DNA from: Propionibacteriaceae bacterium
Lineage (GTDB): Bacteria; Actinomycetota; Actinomycetes; Propionibacteriales; Propionibacteriaceae
DNA: 64,000 bases
Assembly: GCA_016717345.1 (NCBI GenBank)
Contig: JADKFR010000004.1
Location: 1-64,000 of the forward strand
Direction of reading: 5' to 3'
In this document: positions 52,157 to 61,625 of the stretch, one piece after another
Numbering within the stretch: the first letter of the stretch is position 1
Layout: each line of letters opens with the position of its first letter
Program-made: the position numbers and the translations under genes
Notes under the pieces: generated by a model
Databases searched by the model: none
Seen by the model: only the letters and a program-made list of their open reading frames with translations
Told to the model about the DNA's origin: nothing

Positions 52157-53221
52157 ATGTCCACTGACCTGGATAACACCTCACCCGCTACCCCGACTGC
52201 GCCCTGGCCGCTGCGGGTGGCCCTGATCGGGGCGGGCCGCATCGGCTCCAGCCATGCCGAGATCGTTGCGAACCGGTTGCCCGGTGTGGAACTGGCGATG
52301 ATCTACGACCCCATCGATGGTGCCGCTGCGAGGCTGGCCGCCGAACTGCGGGTGCCGGTAGCCACGACGTCTATCGAGGATGTCTGGAACAGCCCGGAGA
52401 TCCACGCTGTAGTCATCGCTGCGCCGGCCCGCTCGCACACCGATCTGGTGGTGGCGGCGGCCAAAGCGGGCAAGCATGTGTTCGTCGAGAAGCCGATGGC
52501 CGTCACGCTGGCCGACGCCGACCGGGCGATCGCCGCTGCCGCAGAGGCGGGGGTGGTGCTGCAGGTCGGCTTCAACCGCCGCTTTGCACCGGCTTTCGCC
52601 GCGGCCAGGTCGTATGTGGACGCCGGCACCATCGGGACGCCGCAGCTGCTTCGCTCGTTGACGCGCGACCCCGGCCCGTTCAAGGCTGACCCCACGCGGA
52701 TCCCGCAGTGGACCATCTTCTTCGAGACCCTGATCCACGACTTCGACACCCTGTGCTGGCTGAACCCGGAGGCCAAGCCGGTCCGCGTGACAGCGCTGGC
52801 TGATGCCCTGGTGCGACCGGACGCGAAGGCCATGGGCCACCTGGACACCTCCGTGGTGACGATCGAGTTCGACAACGGCGCGATCGCCGTGGCTGAGGCC
52901 AACTTCTGCGCGTTGTACGGCTACGACGTGCGTGGTGAAGTGTTCGGGTCGGCGGGGATGTGCACCGCCGGGGACGTCCGCTCCACCAATATGACCGCCT
53001 ACACCGCCGCGGGCATCAGCGTCGAGACGTCCCGGTTGGACAGCGACCTGCTGCGCAGCGCCTACCTCGGCGAGTTCGAGGCGTTCGCGAACGCCGCCCG
53101 CATCGGCGGGCCGTCCCCGGTTCCGGGCTCGGCAGCCAGGGTCGCGCTGGCCATCGCGCTGGCCGCGATCAAGAGCGTCGAAGAGGGCCGCGGGGTCGAA
53201 CTGGTGGAGGTCGACCGATGA
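52157..53221 (+). CDS. Gfo/Idh/MocA dehydrogenase, inositol 2-dehydrogenase-like
   Basis: 354 residues. Rossmann fold VALIGAGRIGSSHAE, the signature VEKPMAVTLADAD (Lys about 113), FNRRFAPAF, RDPGPFKAD and HDFDTLCWL; the last pattern is frequent in IolG-type inositol or scyllo-inosose enzymes. It starts 17 nt after AGGAGA-like sequence CAAAGGAGAC. First gene of an operon with a TIM-barrel isomerase and an ABC sugar transporter. Overlaps the isomerase gene by 4 bp. Confidence 0.88.
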   Translation: MSTDLDNTSPATPTAPWPLRVALIGAGRIGSSHAEIVANRLPGVELAMIYDPIDGAAARLAAELRVPVATTSIEDVWNSPEIHAVVIAAPARSHTDLVVAAAKAGKHVFVEKPMAVTLADADRAIAAAAEAGVVLQVGFNRRFAPAFAAARSYVDAGTIGTPQLLRSLTRDPGPFKADPTRIPQWTIFFETLIHDFDTLCWLNPEAKPVRVTALADALVRPDAKAMGHLDTSVVTIEFDNGAIAVAEANFCALYGYDVRGEVFGSAGMCTAGDVRSTNMTAYTAAGISVETSRLDSDLLRSAYLGEFEAFANAARIGGPSPVPGSAARVALAIALAAIKSVEEGRGVELVEVDR

Positions 53222-53994
53222 GCGGTTACCAACTGGCTGCCAGCGCCGAAATGATCTACCTGGACCTGCCGTTCCTCGAACGCGTTCGGAGGATCCATGA
53301 CCGGGGCCTGCTCGTGGAGATCTGGGACTGGTCGAACAAGGACCTCGACGCCCTCGCCAGCAGTGGCGCGCGGATCGTCTCGATGACCGGCTACCTGACC
53401 GGCACCCTCACCGACGACGACGGCATCGAGCAGTTCCTCACCTCGGCCGAGAAGTCGATCGAGGTCGCCAAGAGGCTGGACTGCCCGAGCCTGAACGTTC
53501 ACGGCACCGGGCTCGGCGAAGGCGGCTTGCCGGTCAAGCCGGTCGCGGTCGTCACCCCGGCGATGTGGCTCCGGGCCGCCGACACCTTGGGTCGCCTCGC
53601 CGAACTCGGCGAGAAGCACAACGTGGTGTTCACCCTGGAGAACCTGAACCTCCCGGTTGACCACCCGGGGACGCCGTTCGCGCTGGCCAGCGACACCAGA
53701 ACCCTGGTGGCTGCGGTCGACTCCCCGCACCTGCGGATGAACCTCGATCTCTACCACGCCCAGATCGGTGAGGGGAACCTGATCGAACTCGTCCGGGCGT
53801 GCCAGCCGTGGATCGGCGAGATCCAGGTCGCCGACGTCCCGGGACGTTGTGAGCCCGGTACCGGCGAAGTCAACTACGCCGCCGTCGCCCGTGCGCTCAA
53901 GGACATTGACTACACCGGCGTGGTGGCCATGGAGGCCTTCGCCCAGGGCGCCTCCGACGCCGCTCTGGACGCCTTCACGGCAGCCTTCGCGTGA
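53218..53994 (+). CDS. sugar-phosphate isomerase/epimerase TIM barrel (hydroxypyruvate isomerase-like)
   Basis: 258 residues. AP-endonuclease-2 fold: LASSGARIVSMTGYLTGTL, CPSLNVHGTGLG, FTLENLNLPVDHPG with the metal Glu, RMNLDLYHAQIGEGNL, GEIQVADVPGRCEPGTGEVNY. This set (Glu, Asp/His pair, Glu near the end in MEAF) resembles the hydroxypyruvate isomerase/IolE-like group. Metal-dependent isomerisation or epimerisation of a sugar or inositol derivative is inferred. Coupled to the dehydrogenase by ATGA and followed by the transporter genes. Confidence 0.82.
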   Translation: MSGYQLAASAEMIYLDLPFLERVRRIHDRGLLVEIWDWSNKDLDALASSGARIVSMTGYLTGTLTDDDGIEQFLTSAEKSIEVAKRLDCPSLNVHGTGLGEGGLPVKPVAVVTPAMWLRAADTLGRLAELGEKHNVVFTLENLNLPVDHPGTPFALASDTRTLVAAVDSPHLRMNLDLYHAQIGEGNLIELVRACQPWIGEIQVADVPGRCEPGTGEVNYAAVARALKDIDYTGVVAMEAFAQGASDAALDAFTAAFA

Positions 53995-54021
53995 TCCATC
54001 CGGCCATGACAGGAGTGAGCG

Positions 54022-55545
54022 ATGAGTGAGAAATACCTGGTGGAGATGGAGGACATCACCGTCCAATTCCCTGGCGTGCTGGCTCTGGACAAGGTCCGAT
54101 TCCGGGCCGAGCCCGGCAAGGTCCACGTCCTCCTCGGTGAGAACGGGGCCGGCAAGAGCACGATCATGAAGGTGCTCGCCGGCGTCAACACCGACTACGA
54201 GGGCCGGATCCGGTTCAAGGGCGAAGAGATTGTCGCCCGCAGCATCGACGAACAACGCGAGCGGGGCGTCAGCATCATCTTCCAGGAGATGAACCTGCTG
54301 AAGAACCTGACGGTCGCGGAGAACATCTTCCTCGGCCGCCAGCCCACCAAGGCCTCAGGTGGAATCGACTGGACCGGGATGTACCGCCAGGCCCGGGAAC
54401 TGCTGGACTCCATCCACTCCGACATCTCCGAGCACGCGCTGGTGAGCACCCTGAGCGTCGGTCAGATGCAGATGGTGGAGATCGCCAAGGCGCTTTCCTT
54501 CCGCTGCGACATCATCATCATGGACGAACCCACCTCGGCGCTGACGGAGAAGGAGGTCGACGCCCTCTTCGAGATCATCTCCAAGTTGAAGAGCCAGGGC
54601 GTGGCCATCGTCTACATCTCCCACCGGCTCGAGGAGATCCTGCGGATCGGCGACTGGGTCACCATCTTCCGTGATGGCAAGTACATCGACACCGTCACCA
54701 CCGAAGGACTCACCACCGATCGCATGGTCGCGATGATGGTGGGCCGGGAGATGACGGAGTACTACCCCAAGGTCGACGTGGTGCCCGGCCAGGTGATGCT
54801 CGAGGCCCGCAACATCGTGAAGGGCCACCGGCTCAAGGGGGTGTCGTTCACCGCGCGCGCCGGCGAGATCACCGGGTTCTACGGGTTGATGGGAGCCGGA
54901 CGTACCGAACTGATGCGCTGCGTCTTCGGTGCCGACCCCTTCGACTCCGGTGAGGTTCTCGTCAAGGGCGAGCAGCAGCAGATCAAGAGCTGCGAACACG
55001 CCAAACGCTTGGGCATCGCCCTGCTCACCGAGGACCGCAAGAACCAGGGCCTGATCCTCAACTTCGACGTCAACACCAACATCTCGCTGGCCAACCTGGC
55101 TCCGGCCATGGGGCCTCTGGGCATCAGCCACTCCAAGGAGAACGAGAACAACAAGGTGCTGGTGGAAGCGGTTCGGGTCAAGACACCCTCGCTTCGCCAG
55201 TTGGTGAAGAACCTCTCCGGCGGCAACCAGCAGAAGGTTGTCATCTGCAAGTGGCTCAACACCACCGCCGACATCATCATCTTCGACGAACCCACCCGCG
55301 GGATCGATGTGGGGGCGAAGGTCGAAATCTACCGCATCATGAATTCCCTCAAGGAGGCGGGCAAAGCCATCATCGTTGCGTCCTCCGAGCTGACCGAATG
55401 CATGGGCATCAGCGACCGCATTTACGTCATGCACGAGGGCGAGGTCACCGGTCTCATCGAAGGCCCCGCCATGGCTGATCTCACTGAACAGGCCGTTGTC
55501 TCCTACGCGACCGGCTCGCATCTGCACGAACCCGAAAGGCAATGA
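54022..55545 (+). CDS. sugar ABC transporter ATP-binding protein (RbsA/MglA type)
   Basis: 507 residues, two fused ABC domains. First domain: Walker A GENGAGKSTIMK, signature LSVGQMQMVEIAKAL, Walker B IIIMDEPTSAL. Second domain (from about residue 255): Walker-A-like GLMGAGRTELM, signature LSGGNQQKVVICKWL, FDEPTRGIDVG. Drives uptake of a pentose, hexose or polyol together with the permease and binding protein that follow. RBS AGGAGTGAGCG. Starts 27 bp after the isomerase gene. Confidence 0.95.
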   Translation: MSEKYLVEMEDITVQFPGVLALDKVRFRAEPGKVHVLLGENGAGKSTIMKVLAGVNTDYEGRIRFKGEEIVARSIDEQRERGVSIIFQEMNLLKNLTVAENIFLGRQPTKASGGIDWTGMYRQARELLDSIHSDISEHALVSTLSVGQMQMVEIAKALSFRCDIIIMDEPTSALTEKEVDALFEIISKLKSQGVAIVYISHRLEEILRIGDWVTIFRDGKYIDTVTTEGLTTDRMVAMMVGREMTEYYPKVDVVPGQVMLEARNIVKGHRLKGVSFTARAGEITGFYGLMGAGRTELMRCVFGADPFDSGEVLVKGEQQQIKSCEHAKRLGIALLTEDRKNQGLILNFDVNTNISLANLAPAMGPLGISHSKENENNKVLVEAVRVKTPSLRQLVKNLSGGNQQKVVICKWLNTTADIIIFDEPTRGIDVGAKVEIYRIMNSLKEAGKAIIVASSELTECMGISDRIYVMHEGEVTGLIEGPAMADLTEQAVVSYATGSHLHEPERQ

Positions 55546-55551
55546 CCTCCA

Positions 55552-56517
55552 ATGACTGAGAATGTCCTGCGTCGGTTCGCCCGAATCGACAAATCAAACA
55601 TCACCCCGGCGATCGTCCTGGCTGCCCTCTGCCTCATCCTCGCCGTCATCTCGCCCACCTTCCGTACCCAAGACAACCTCGTCAACATCCTGCAGCAGGT
55701 GACGATCAACGCGATCATCGCGGTGGGCATGACCCTGGTGATCTTCACCGGAGGGGTTGATCTCTCCGTCGGCTCGGTGCTGGGCCTGTCCGGCATCGTG
55801 ATGGGGATCATGATCGTGGACAACAAGATGTCCCCTCTGATTGCGGTCCCGGTCGCCATCGCGTTGGGAGCCGCGTGCGGGTTCGTCAATGGCATCCTGA
55901 TATCGAAACTGAAACTCCAACCCATGATCGCCACCCTGGCCATGATGAGTATGGCGCGCGGCGCCGCGCTCACCCTGGCCAACGGCAAGACGATCACCGG
56001 CTACAGCAAGGAGTTCACCTGGATCGGTCAGGGCACGATCCCGGGCACCGGGATCCCGGTGCAGATCGTGCTCATGCTGGCCCTCTACGTGGGCTTCTAC
56101 TACCTCATGAAGTACCGCAAGACCGGTCGCTACATCTACGCGATCGGTGGGAACGAAGAGGCCACGCGGCTGTCAGGCATCAACGTGGTGAAGTACAAGA
56201 CGTTGACCTACACCCTCGCCGGAACCCTCGCCGCGCTCGCCAGCTTCGTGCTGGTGGCGAAGCTCAACTCAGCTCAGCCGATCGCCGGCCAGGACTACGA
56301 GCTGGACGCCATCGCGTCGGCGGTCATCGGCGGCGCCAGCCTGCTGGGAGGCTCCGGAAACATGTGGGGCACCCTGATGGGCGCCATCATCATCGGCGTC
56401 ATCCGCAACGGCCTGAACCTGTTGAACGTTTCCTCCAATCTCCAGAAGCTGATTCTGGGAATCATCATTCTTATCGCCATCCTCACCGACGCACTGCGCA
56501 ATCGTAAACGCGCCTGA
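55552..56517 (+). CDS. sugar ABC transporter permease (RbsC/XylH type)
   Basis: 321 residues, about eight to ten membrane helices. Family marks: IAVGMTLVIFTGGVDLSVGSVLGLSG, NGILISKLKLQPMIATLAMMSMARG, YAIGGNEEATRLSGINV, and DAIASAVIGGASLLGGSG. Six bp after the ATPase gene, so clearly co-transcribed. It forms the membrane channel for the RbsB-like binding protein's cargo. Confidence 0.95.
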   Translation: MTENVLRRFARIDKSNITPAIVLAALCLILAVISPTFRTQDNLVNILQQVTINAIIAVGMTLVIFTGGVDLSVGSVLGLSGIVMGIMIVDNKMSPLIAVPVAIALGAACGFVNGILISKLKLQPMIATLAMMSMARGAALTLANGKTITGYSKEFTWIGQGTIPGTGIPVQIVLMLALYVGFYYLMKYRKTGRYIYAIGGNEEATRLSGINVVKYKTLTYTLAGTLAALASFVLVAKLNSAQPIAGQDYELDAIASAVIGGASLLGGSGNMWGTLMGAIIIGVIRNGLNLLNVSSNLQKLILGIIILIAILTDALRNRKRA

Positions 56518-56553
56518 GGAACTCCATCGCGGGCATTCCCCTCCCAGAGTTCC
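56518..56553 (+). other. intergenic hairpin between permease and binding-protein genes
   Basis: GGAACTC (56518-56524) and GAGTTCC (56547-56553) form a 7-bp stem right after the permease stop, with a 22-nt loop. Such stems may shield the 3' end of the transport transcript or raise binding-protein mRNA levels. Confidence 0.3.
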
Positions 56554-56641
56554 GCCGGGTGACAGCGCGCCGGCCCTCGCAGCTCACCACCATTCCGGGG
56601 GGCCCAAGGGGCTCGAACCATCGAAAGGACGCACGATCCCA

Positions 56642-57621
56642 ATTAAAAGGCCGCTCGCCGCAGGTGCTGTCCGCAGCCACACAGCAGTCCCGCCACCCCG
56701 ACAGCCGCCACCTCGGAGAGCGCCGCCGGCGGCGGCAAGGTCAAGATCGCCTATGTCGTGAAGGCGATGTCCGACCAGTTCTGGATCGACATGAAGGCCG
56801 GTGCGGACAAGGCCGCCGCCGCCAACAACGTCGAGCTCAGCTTCCAGGCGCCGGAGAAGGAGACCGACGTCGAAAAGCAGATCCAGATGGTCGAGAACGC
56901 CATCGCCTCCAAGGTCAACGCGATCATCCTGTCCGCGGCCGACTCCAAGGCCCTCATCCCGTCCATCGTCAAGGCCAACCAGGCGAGCATCCCGGTGGTG
57001 CTGGTCAACGACACGATCGACAACGACGCTCTGACCGCCGCCGGTGGCAAGGTCGTCACCTACGTCGGCATCGACCAGTACGCCTCCGCCAAGCTCGCGG
57101 GTGACTACGCGGTGAAGAACATCAAGCAGGGCAACGTCGTCCTCCTGGAAGGCATCTCCGGCGTGAAGGCGCTCGCCGACCGGCTCAACGGCTTCAAGGA
57201 TGCGGTCGAGGCCGCCGGCACCTTCAAGATCGTCGCCTCGCAGACCGCCAACAACGACCGCGCCCAGGCGTTCAACGTGATGCAGAACATCCTCACCTCC
57301 AACAAGGAGGTGGACGTTGTGTGGGCCATCAACGCCGAAATGGGCCAGGGCGCCGTCGCGGCGATCCAGCAGTCCAACTACGGTCGGCCGGTGTCGGTCT
57401 TCGACTTCGATGCTTCTGCCGATGACGTCGCCGCCATCAAGGCCGGCACGCTCGCCGGCTCGGTCGCGCAGTTCCCGGAGTTGCAGGCCGAAGGCGCCAT
57501 CAAGGCTGCGCTCGAGGCACTGGCAGGCAAGACCTTCGAGGCCAAGACCCAAGGACCAAGCTCGGCGTCAGGAGAACGTCGAGGCGCCTTCGGCCGCGGC
57601 CCGTCCCTAAAGCTGAGCTGA
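56642..57621 (+). CDS. sugar ABC transporter substrate-binding protein (RbsB type), damaged N- and C-termini
   Basis: Core of about 260 residues is clear: GKVKIAYVVKAMSDQFWIDMKAGADKAA, VNAIILSAADSKALIPSI, GIDQYASAKLAGDYAV, VWAINAEMGQGAVAAI and VFDFDAS are typical of periplasmic sugar-binding proteins. The ends are broken. At the N-terminus an ATT (56642) replaces the expected ATG before KRPLAAGAV; the signal-peptide core (VLSAAT, near 56664) lies in another frame, and the mature part (SPATPTAATSES) in a third. Near the C-terminus the usual ENVEA tail sits in a different frame ending in TAA at 57610, while the main frame stops at 57621. The core is intact; several base errors or real mutations are needed to explain the ends. 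Confidence 0.88.
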
Positions 57622-57624
57622 TCC

Positions 57625-57656
57625 GGTGGCGGCCTCCCTCTCAGGAGGCCGCCACC
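57625..57656 (+). terminator. sugar operon terminator hairpin
   Basis: Perfect 13-bp stem (GGTGGCGGCCTCC / GGAGGCCGCCACC) with a 6-nt loop, 4 bp after the binding-protein stop. Confidence 0.85.
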
Positions 57657-57714
57657 AGGGCGCCCCAAACGGCGCCACTTTCGTCCCTGACGGACCAGTC
57701 CCAAGGAGGCAGTC

Positions 57715-58470
57715 ATGACCGTCCATGCCGTCCCCACCGCCCTCCCCATCGCGCTCGATCGCATGAGCCCGGTGCCGCTGTACCACCAACTCTTCGAGCA
57801 GTTCGTCGCCGCCATGGAACAGGGCGCCCTGAGACCCGGTGACACCCTCGAACGGGAGGACCTGCTCGCCGATCGATTGGACATCGCCCGACCCACTCTC
57901 CGCCGTGCGCTCAGCGACCTGGCCGCGCTGGGGCTGCTGGTGAGGTCCCGCGGACGGGGCACGGTCGTCACCGAGCGGGCGGCCGCCTACCCGTCCCGCA
58001 CGGCTCAGGAGGCCCGCCCTCCCGCCGGCGCCCCGGGACCAGCCCGATGGCACGTCCTGCGCCTCGACCCTGATCATCTTGACGCGGAGGCTGCCGGCGC
58101 CTTGGGGCTGGGTAGTCGTGGGCCCTTGGTCTACCTGGAGCAGTTACTCGTGGAGAAGGGCCGATCGGTGAGCCTGCTGCGGAGTTGGCTTCCCAGGGTG
58201 CTGGTGAACCCCGAACGCCAGGATCTCGCGGTGACCCCGTTCGCCAGGGCCCTGCGGGAAGCCGGACACTCAATCGCCAGCGAACGCCGCACCTTCAACC
58301 GACGACCGGCTGATGTCGCTGAGCGCACCGCGCTTGGCCTCCACGTCAATGACATGGTCTTCACCATCACCGGGGTCTCCTTCGACGGCCAAGGGTCGCC
58401 GGTCGAACGAACCACCCGCTCCGCATTACTCGAGGGCGACCTGCTGGGCGCTCAACTGGCTGCCAGCTAG
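57715..58470 (+). CDS. GntR family transcriptional regulator (UTRA type)
   Basis: 251 residues. N-terminal winged helix (PVPLYHQLFEQFVAAMEQGALRPGDTLEREDLLADRLDIARPTLRRALSDLAALGLLVRSRGRGTVV) and a UTRA-like effector domain (GPLVYLEQLLVEKG, TPFARALREAG, PVERTTRSALLEGD). AAGGAGGCAGTC precedes the ATG. It is separated from the sugar operon by a terminator, so it is likely its own unit and may regulate that operon together with the upstream LacI. Confidence 0.9.
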   Translation: MTVHAVPTALPIALDRMSPVPLYHQLFEQFVAAMEQGALRPGDTLEREDLLADRLDIARPTLRRALSDLAALGLLVRSRGRGTVVTERAAAYPSRTAQEARPPAGAPGPARWHVLRLDPDHLDAEAAGALGLGSRGPLVYLEQLLVEKGRSVSLLRSWLPRVLVNPERQDLAVTPFARALREAGHSIASERRTFNRRPADVAERTALGLHVNDMVFTITGVSFDGQGSPVERTTRSALLEGDLLGAQLAAS

Positions 58471-58704
58471 CCTCCTACCAGGCGCGCCTGGTGCACCAAA
58501 GCCTGCGCCAACCGCGCCCGACGACGGGCTGGGTGACTGCGGCGGAGTCTCCGACGAAGCCCATTGTTCAGCCGGCTTCCTTCTGGCACCCGCTCACGCC
58601 CGCAGTGGCGTGCGCGGCGGACACCTCACCACCTGGAGGGCCGCCGGTGCCATGATCGATGCGGCGTCGGCCGGCCTGGCGCGCCTCCACCGAAGGAGTC
58701 TGCC

Positions 58705-60240
58705 GTGGGCGCTGACGACAATGTGATCCCCTTCCCGACCGGCCGCCGAGGTCGCCTGTCACCCACGAACTCGGACGTGGAGGCGGAGTCGGCGCAGGCA
58801 GCTGTGGTGCGGGACCTGACTGAGCGGATCGCGGCAGGGGGCGTGGGCGCTGGAGACCCGCTGACGGCCCTGCGAGGGATGACGGGCCCTGGCTCCTTCG
58901 GGGTGTTTGATCGCGAGCCGGGGGGCTTCGACCAACCGCCCCTGTTCGAGAGCAGACCGGAGCCTGCCGGCTACGTCCTGCGGCTCGACCTGAACGAGGC
59001 CGACCCGCCGATCTGGCGAAGGCTTCGCATCGCCAGTGACCTCACTCTCAACCAGGTTCACGACATTCTCCAGATCGCGATGGGGTGGACCGATTCGCAC
59101 CTGCACCGCTTCCAGATGGGTCCCTACACCAACGACTTCCAGGTGGCGCCGTTCCTGACGCCGTTCGATCTGGACGAGGGCGAAACCGACGGAATCCTGG
59201 AGTCCGCGGTTCGCCTCGACGAGGTACTCGCCCGGCCCGGGCATCGGCTGTTCTACGAGTACGACTTCGGCGACGGGTGGCAACACACCCTGGAGCTGCA
59301 GCAGATCGAGCCGTGGGTGGAGGGCGATCCGCCCGCCACCTGCCTGACGGGACGCCGAGCCTGCCCGCCTGAAGACGTCGGGGGGATGCCCGGCTACGAG
59401 GAGGTGCTGGCTGCGCTCGTCGGCAACGTGGAGCCTGACGATGCCGACTGGATGGTCCAGAAGTTGGAATGGCTGCCCGCTGGGTTCGATCCGTCGGCTT
59501 TCGATGTTGCCGCGGTGAATCACCTGCTGCGGGAGGGCCCCGTCCCGCCGCTGGAGCGGTGGCATCCCGAGCTTGAGAACCTGCTGCATCGGGGCGGTGG
59601 TGGGATGTTCACCGACCTGGCTGGGCTGGTCAAGCGGGCTGTCGCGGACTGGGTCGAGCCCGACGATGAGCTGCTGGCTCGTGCCGTCCTGCGCTTCCAG
59701 GGGCTGCTGAGGACGGTCGGAGCGGGCATCACGTTGACCGCGGCCGGCTACCTTCCGCCCCGAATCGTGGATTCGCTCTACCGCGAGCTGGGCATGGAGT
59801 CGGACTGGTACGGAAAGGGGAACCGTGAGAATCAGACTCTCCCGGTCCTCACGCTGCGGGAGTCGGCGACGGCCCTCGGGCTGGTACGCAAGGCCAACGG
59901 ACGGCTGAGTGTCACGAAGCTCGGCCAGAAGCTGACCGACAACCCTCGCGGGTTGCTCGCCCATCTCCAGGCTCGGTTGCCGCTCGGACGGGTCTACGAG
60001 CGGGACGCTGGAATGCTGGGGCTGCTCTTCACCGCGGCAGGAGAGGACTTTTGGCAGGCGCGCCGGCAGGCCGGCGAACTCTTCGAACGCCTCGGATGGT
60101 ACGTGTCGGCGGGCGATCTCGGTTCTGCGGTGGTCCACGCCGCGCGTCCCACCATGGCTGTGCTCGATCAGGTGACCGGACACAGCGAGGACCCGGCCTT
60201 GCTGGCGGCCATGGCGCGGTTGCTGCTGCGCAGATCGTGA
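58705..60240 (+). CDS. plasmid pRiA4b ORF-3 family protein with C-terminal extension
   Basis: 511 residues from the GTG at 58705 (GAAGGAG 6 nt upstream). Residues ~90-260 carry the pRiA4b ORF-3 domain: YVLRLDLNEADPPIWRRLRIASDLTLNQVHDILQIAMGWTDSHLHRF, then YEYDFGDGWQHTLELQ, with EDVGGMPGYEE. Residues ~270-510 are a separate helical region, often found fused to it in actinobacteria. The domain is common in mobile or plasmid DNA but also in chromosomes; its biochemical role is unknown. Neighbours are unrelated. Confidence 0.85.
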   Translation: MGADDNVIPFPTGRRGRLSPTNSDVEAESAQAAVVRDLTERIAAGGVGAGDPLTALRGMTGPGSFGVFDREPGGFDQPPLFESRPEPAGYVLRLDLNEADPPIWRRLRIASDLTLNQVHDILQIAMGWTDSHLHRFQMGPYTNDFQVAPFLTPFDLDEGETDGILESAVRLDEVLARPGHRLFYEYDFGDGWQHTLELQQIEPWVEGDPPATCLTGRRACPPEDVGGMPGYEEVLAALVGNVEPDDADWMVQKLEWLPAGFDPSAFDVAAVNHLLREGPVPPLERWHPELENLLHRGGGGMFTDLAGLVKRAVADWVEPDDELLARAVLRFQGLLRTVGAGITLTAAGYLPPRIVDSLYRELGMESDWYGKGNRENQTLPVLTLRESATALGLVRKANGRLSVTKLGQKLTDNPRGLLAHLQARLPLGRVYERDAGMLGLLFTAAGEDFWQARRQAGELFERLGWYVSAGDLGSAVVHAARPTMAVLDQVTGHSEDPALLAAMARLLLRRS

Positions 60241-60264
60241 CGGCGCGGGCGCTCTCACCGTCTC

Positions 60265-61560
60265 TTAGCCGGCGACAGCGGGCTCCGGCTGAGCGAAGCC
60301 CTGGTCGGCCGCGAGCCTGGTGAGCATTCCCACCACGGCGCCGAGGATCGCCGGGACGGTGATCGCCGGGCCGGCGGAGATGGTCAGCAACACCCCGAGC
60401 AGCGCGCCCGTGAAGGGCAGCCGCATCCCTCCCGCAATGGCGGCGGCAATCGCGGTGGCCGCCAGCGCAGGGACGGCTTCCTGACCCAGCACGAGCCCAC
60501 CCATCGAGGCCAGGATCGTGCCCAATGCTATCGCCGGGAACAGCGAGCCGCCCTTGAAGCCGCTGCCCAAGCAGGCGACGTAGGCGACGAATTTGCCCAC
60601 CAGGACGACCGCGGCCACGCCGAGCGTCGGCAGTGCGAGATAGGCGGACATGGACGTCTGCCCTGCGAACACCACCAGTGTTGACGACTGGCCTGTGACC
60701 AACGTCACGAGGACAGCGGCCAGGCCGGTCACGAGCCCGGCCGCCAGCAGCAGCAGCAGGGGGAGCTTCCGTCCGGCACGAGCAAGTGCACCGGCGGCGC
60801 GTTGGGCCAGGAAGGCGACCAGCGCGACCACGACGGCCAGCACCAGGCCGAACAGGAGATCCCCCAGTCGGACGTTCTCGTAAACCGGGAGGGTCTTGAT
60901 GCTCAGCTGGACATCTCCCAGGCCGGTCCAGGGGCCCACGCCGACCTGCAGGAGGTAGCCACTGCCCAGACCCACGAGCGAGGGCAGCAGGACGGCGGGT
61001 CTGGCCACCTGGGCCCCGCCGACAAGCGCCAACTCCAGCAGCAGGATGGTGGTGACCAGCGGGTTGCCCAGAACAGCGCCGGCGCCGGCCATCGCCCCGA
61101 CGATCATCATCACCTGGCGGGCAGGATGCTGCGGCGAGCGAAGCACCGCCGCACCGACTGCCGTGCCGATGGCGACCAAGGGAGCCTCGGGCCCGAGGAC
61201 GGCACCAAAGCTCAGGCTGGCCAGCGCGGCCAGCAGAACGGAGGCCACCTGGTGGGGGCCGATATCGAGCCGCAGGCCGTCCAGGGGACTGTGCCCGCCG
61301 TGGCCAGGCAACTGCATCGCGCCCCAGGTCAATGCACCGCCCACCACCGGCAGGGTGAGCACCAGCCACCAGGGGGCGGCCTCCAGGCCCAGGGCTTCGG
61401 GGACGCCAACCCAGAGGAAGTGAGTGAGGTGGTGTTGGACGGCGACGAAAGCGGACGCACCAGCGCCGGCAAGGAGGCCCACCACCATCGCGAGTACCGA
61501 CAGCCGTGCGATGACGCCGAAGCCGTCCGAGGGCGCCGCCCGCTGCTCATCACCAGTCAC
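60265..61560 (-). CDS. ClC family chloride channel / transporter
   Basis: 431 residues, about ten to twelve membrane helices. ClC signatures are present but diverged: GPEAPLVAIG instead of GREGPxVxxG, keeping the gating Glu, and GSGFKGGSLFPAIALG as the GxFxP-type motif. The first GSGIP-type chloride-binding sequence is not obvious. It may act as a chloride channel or a H+/Cl- antiporter. The ATG start is well placed. Convergent with the pRiA4b gene. Confidence 0.85.
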   Translation of the reverse strand: MTGDEQRAAPSDGFGVIARLSVLAMVVGLLAGAGASAFVAVQHHLTHFLWVGVPEALGLEAAPWWLVLTLPVVGGALTWGAMQLPGHGGHSPLDGLRLDIGPHQVASVLLAALASLSFGAVLGPEAPLVAIGTAVGAAVLRSPQHPARQVMMIVGAMAGAGAVLGNPLVTTILLLELALVGGAQVARPAVLLPSLVGLGSGYLLQVGVGPWTGLGDVQLSIKTLPVYENVRLGDLLFGLVLAVVVALVAFLAQRAAGALARAGRKLPLLLLLAAGLVTGLAAVLVTLVTGQSSTLVVFAGQTSMSAYLALPTLGVAAVVLVGKFVAYVACLGSGFKGGSLFPAIALGTILASMGGLVLGQEAVPALAATAIAAAIAGGMRLPFTGALLGVLLTISAGPAITVPAILGAVVGMLTRLAADQGFAQPEPAVAG

Positions 61561-61625
61561 ACGTCCCCCTGAGAACTGCGAGCAAGCTATCGCAGGGACG
61601 CCTCGGACAGAAGCCCGGACGCGAT

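Noticed and set aside
58471..58704. 234-bp gap before the pRiA4b gene searched for genes or repeats.
   Set aside because: Frame stays open by GC bias, but no homology, start signals or repeats were found; it probably holds only the promoter region.
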